From Bacteroidia bacterium (GTDB lineage: Bacteria > Bacteroidota > Bacteroidia > NS11-12g > UBA9320): a DNA stretch of 7,298 nt. The stretch spans positions 1 through 7,298 of the forward strand of contig JABDQY010000236.1 in NCBI GenBank assembly GCA_013042025.1, written 5' to 3'. Positions 5,365 through 7,298 of the stretch are shown here, piece after piece. The notes beneath the pieces are model-generated. The model saw only the letters and a program-made list of their open reading frames with translations, searched no databases and was not told where the DNA came from. Position numbers and translations under genes: made by a program. The first letter of the stretch is position 1. The number at the start of each line of letters is the position of its first letter.

Positions 5365-7298
5365 CTATTCTTTTATCAATCTATAGGTGTATAATTTCTC
5401 TTTTGAGTTTAATACTACGATGTATTGACCAGATGCTAATTCGCTTAAGTCAATAGAAAGAATGCCTGATGCAACAATATGTTCTTTCACCAACAATTTG
5501 CCATCCAAATCGTATACTTGAGCGTGTAAATCATTGGTTAAAATACTTTCATCTATGCTGATATTTATCAAGTTCTTAGTTGGGTTTGGATAAATCGAAA
5601 CTACATTAATACTTTCTTTTGTTAAGCTAACAACATCAGAATAAGAAAACTCACCGTTAAAATCAACTTGTTTGATTCTATAGGTTATTTTTTCTCCATC
5701 TTGACTAGAAGCTTCTGTATCGGTAAACTGATAAGTATTGATAGATCCACTATTTCCGTTTCCATCAACACGTCCTATTTCAACAAACTGGTTGGTAGGA
5801 GTTTTTCTTTCGATTGCATAATAGTCGTTATCCTGTTCTTGAGCTGTTTGCCAGATTAACTCTGCATTTCCTCCTAGCCATGAAGCTCGGACAGCCAACC
5901 AATTAACAGGCACAGGAGCAGGATCAAATAATGTTTGATTTAATGTACCACCAGAGAAGCTACTTAAACCATTAAACTGAATATAGTTTTTACCATTACC
6001 AGCATCTACCCATGGTGTTCCATCGGTAGAACCAACACCCGTCGTATAATTTGGAGCAGCAACTAATAAACTTGTTAAGTCTGTGCTATTGGCAACAGAA
6101 TCAATTGATAAATCACTTATTAAAAAGCTAACATTTGAACCTTGATTTGCTTTGAACCATTCTCTTGTACTAACCAATGCTGCATTTGTAGCATCAATAG
6201 AGTCCATAACAGCTGTAAAAGCAGCTAAGTCATTTGGATCAAAATAGAATTTGATATCCATATTACCATTTGGTTGGGAAATTGTACCTACATTCCAATC
6301 AAATGGCATAACACCTCTAAAGGAATCTGTACCTGTTGTTATACGATCATAAATACCTGCCTTTCTTACCTCCACAAAATCAATTACGTTGTCTATTGGC
6401 AATGTATTTCCACCAGACAAACTATTTCTAACTGCAAATAATAAAGAATTAGGATCTTGGCTATTACAATAGTAATACCATCCATTAGCATCTGCTTCAG
6501 TTCTATCATAAGCTCGAATAACACTATTTCCATCACTATCGACATAAGTTAATCCTGTAGTATCAATTTCGGTAAATGGATAACGCACCAATGATGGGAA
6601 ATCGACTCTGAATGAATCAATCATACATGGTGTGCTTCCCGTTATATTTTGAACATAAAAAGTACTATCAACTCCTAATGTGGTAGTAATACTTCTAGTA
6701 GTTGCTCCATTACTCCATAAATATGGACCTTCTGGCCAACTAGCTGTTAATGTTACAGTACTATCAGTTAGTACATGAGTACTATCGTAATCTGTATCTT
6801 TTAGAATTTGGAAGTAATCAGTGGTGTCTCCGTTTTGCTCCAGATACCACCAGCTTAACTTATTGTCATTTACTTCTATATAAACTGAACCTGCTGTATT
6901 CCAGTTTACTTTCATTACTGGGTGATTTATAGCATAGGATCCACTTTTACTGCTGCTTCCCGCTGTACAATGAATAGCCCCAATACCTGCATTAGTACCT
7001 GTTGTAACTTTTTCATATGCACAATCGTTGGTCAATGATCCTGATCCAGGCATTCTTCCATATCCATCATCAACATCATGAGTACTTGAATTGTACGTTG
7101 TAGAATAACCATAATGACCATTAAGTAATTTCGACCTTTCATAAGTATGACTATGACCACCTAAAGTAATGTCAACACCATATCTTTCTAAGAGAGGTAA
7201 GAAATTTCTTCTAAATTCAACATGTCTCATATCACTTCCACTAGTTACATCTGAGTTATGAGATCCTTTTGTATATGGACCTTGATGAATAATAACTA
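5365..7298 (-). CDS. Secreted metallophosphatase (purple acid phosphatase type) with T9SS type-A sorting domain (5' partial)
   Basis: The frame is open through the right edge, so the signal peptide and the N-terminal half of the catalytic domain are missing; 643 residues are visible. An internal ATG at 7230 is not the start, because phosphatase sequence continues upstream (VIIHQGPYTKGSHNSD). H4, and H48 and H50 in GGHSHTYER, are the expected late metal ligands of a calcineurin-like/purple acid phosphatase site; GAIHCTAGSS is the usual closing strand region. Residues about 75-165 finish that unit (NHPVMKVNW... LSWWYLEQNGDTTDYFQI). A short Ig/PKD-like part follows (WSNGATTRSITT). Residues about 236-460 are unassigned. 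About 465-560 form an Fn3-like module (WQTAQEQDNDYYAIERK ... TYRIKQVDFNG). Residues about 562-643 are a Por-secretion tail (VSIYPNPTKN, YDLDGKLL, ELASGQYIVVL). It should be exported through the type IX system and held at the surface or released, hydrolysing phosphoesters. A terminator follows. Confidence 0.9.
   Translation of the reverse strand, partial: VIIHQGPYTKGSHNSDVTSGSDMRHVEFRRNFLPLLERYGVDITLGGHSHTYERSKLLNGHYGYSTTYNSSTHDVDDGYGRMPGSGSLTNDCAYEKVTTGTNAGIGAIHCTAGSSSKSGSYAINHPVMKVNWNTAGSVYIEVNDNKLSWWYLEQNGDTTDYFQILKDTDYDSTHVLTDSTVTLTASWPEGPYLWSNGATTRSITTTLGVDSTFYVQNITGSTPCMIDSFRVDFPSLVRYPFTEIDTTGLTYVDSDGNSVIRAYDRTEADANGWYYYCNSQDPNSLLFAVRNSLSGGNTLPIDNVIDFVEVRKAGIYDRITTGTDSFRGVMPFDWNVGTISQPNGNMDIKFYFDPNDLAAFTAVMDSIDATNAALVSTREWFKANQGSNVSFLISDLSIDSVANSTDLTSLLVAAPNYTTGVGSTDGTPWVDAGNGKNYIQFNGLSSFSGGTLNQTLFDPAPVPVNWLAVRASWLGGNAELIWQTAQEQDNDYYAIERKTPTNQFVEIGRVDGNGNSGSINTYQFTDTEASSQDGEKITYRIKQVDFNGEFSYSDVVSLTKESINVVSIYPNPTKNLINISIDESILTNDLHAQVYDLDGKLLVKEHIVASGILSIDLSELASGQYIVVLNSKEKLYTYRLIKE

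Noticed and set aside
6661..6788. Three AGTACTATC repeats within the phosphatase gene
   Set aside because: They encode Asp-Ser-Thr in different contexts with irregular spacing; best explained by amino-acid and codon preference, not a regulatory repeat.

Overview
The window is AT-rich and reads as Bacteroidota chromosome, most likely Flavobacteriales or a close relative. Four things point there. There is a PorP/SprF-type type IX secretion system (T9SS) protein and a secreted protein ending in a T9SS C-terminal sorting domain. There is a TonB with the acidic linker typical of this phylum. Starts lack clear Shine-Dalgarno sites. Several genes are preceded by the Bacteroidota -7 promoter element TAnnTTTG. 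The species cannot be named from the sequence alone.

Layout. 1-873 (+) is the 3' part of a PorP/SprF-like outer-membrane protein carrying an unusual C-terminal coiled-coil, a KEV/P-rich linker and a SPOR domain. 874-1296 (-) is a YjcF-like GNAT acetyltransferase whose stop codon directly abuts the previous one (TAA|TTA). A divergent 180-bp promoter region follows. 1477-3906 (+) is a run of four genes: accD (acetyl-CoA carboxylase beta subunit), gcvH (lipoylated glycine-cleavage H protein, overlapping accD by 1 nt), a four-helix VanZ-like membrane protein with a TTG start, and an energy-transducing TonB that also has its own promoter-like element. A perfect 14-bp-stem terminator at 3922-3953 serves the convergent ends of tonB and rmuC. 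3960-5234 (-) is rmuC, a membrane-anchored coiled-coil nuclease-like protein. 5302-5327 is a terminator for the last gene. 5365-7298 (-) is a large secreted metallophosphatase of the purple-acid-phosphatase type, truncated at its N-terminus by the window edge and ending in a T9SS type-A sorting domain.

How the genes relate. accD and gcvH are core metabolism (fatty-acid initiation; glycine cleavage with a lipoyl arm). TonB transmits proton-motive force to outer-membrane transporters. The PorP-SPOR protein and the phosphatase are, respectively, probable T9SS machinery or cargo-anchoring and T9SS cargo, though they sit at opposite ends and are not one operon. I see no mobile element, CRISPR array, tRNA or rRNA. 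The window is mostly ordinary genome. Its most notable features are the PorP-SPOR fusion, the unassigned middle of the secreted phosphatase, and the very short predicted leaders upstream of several starts.
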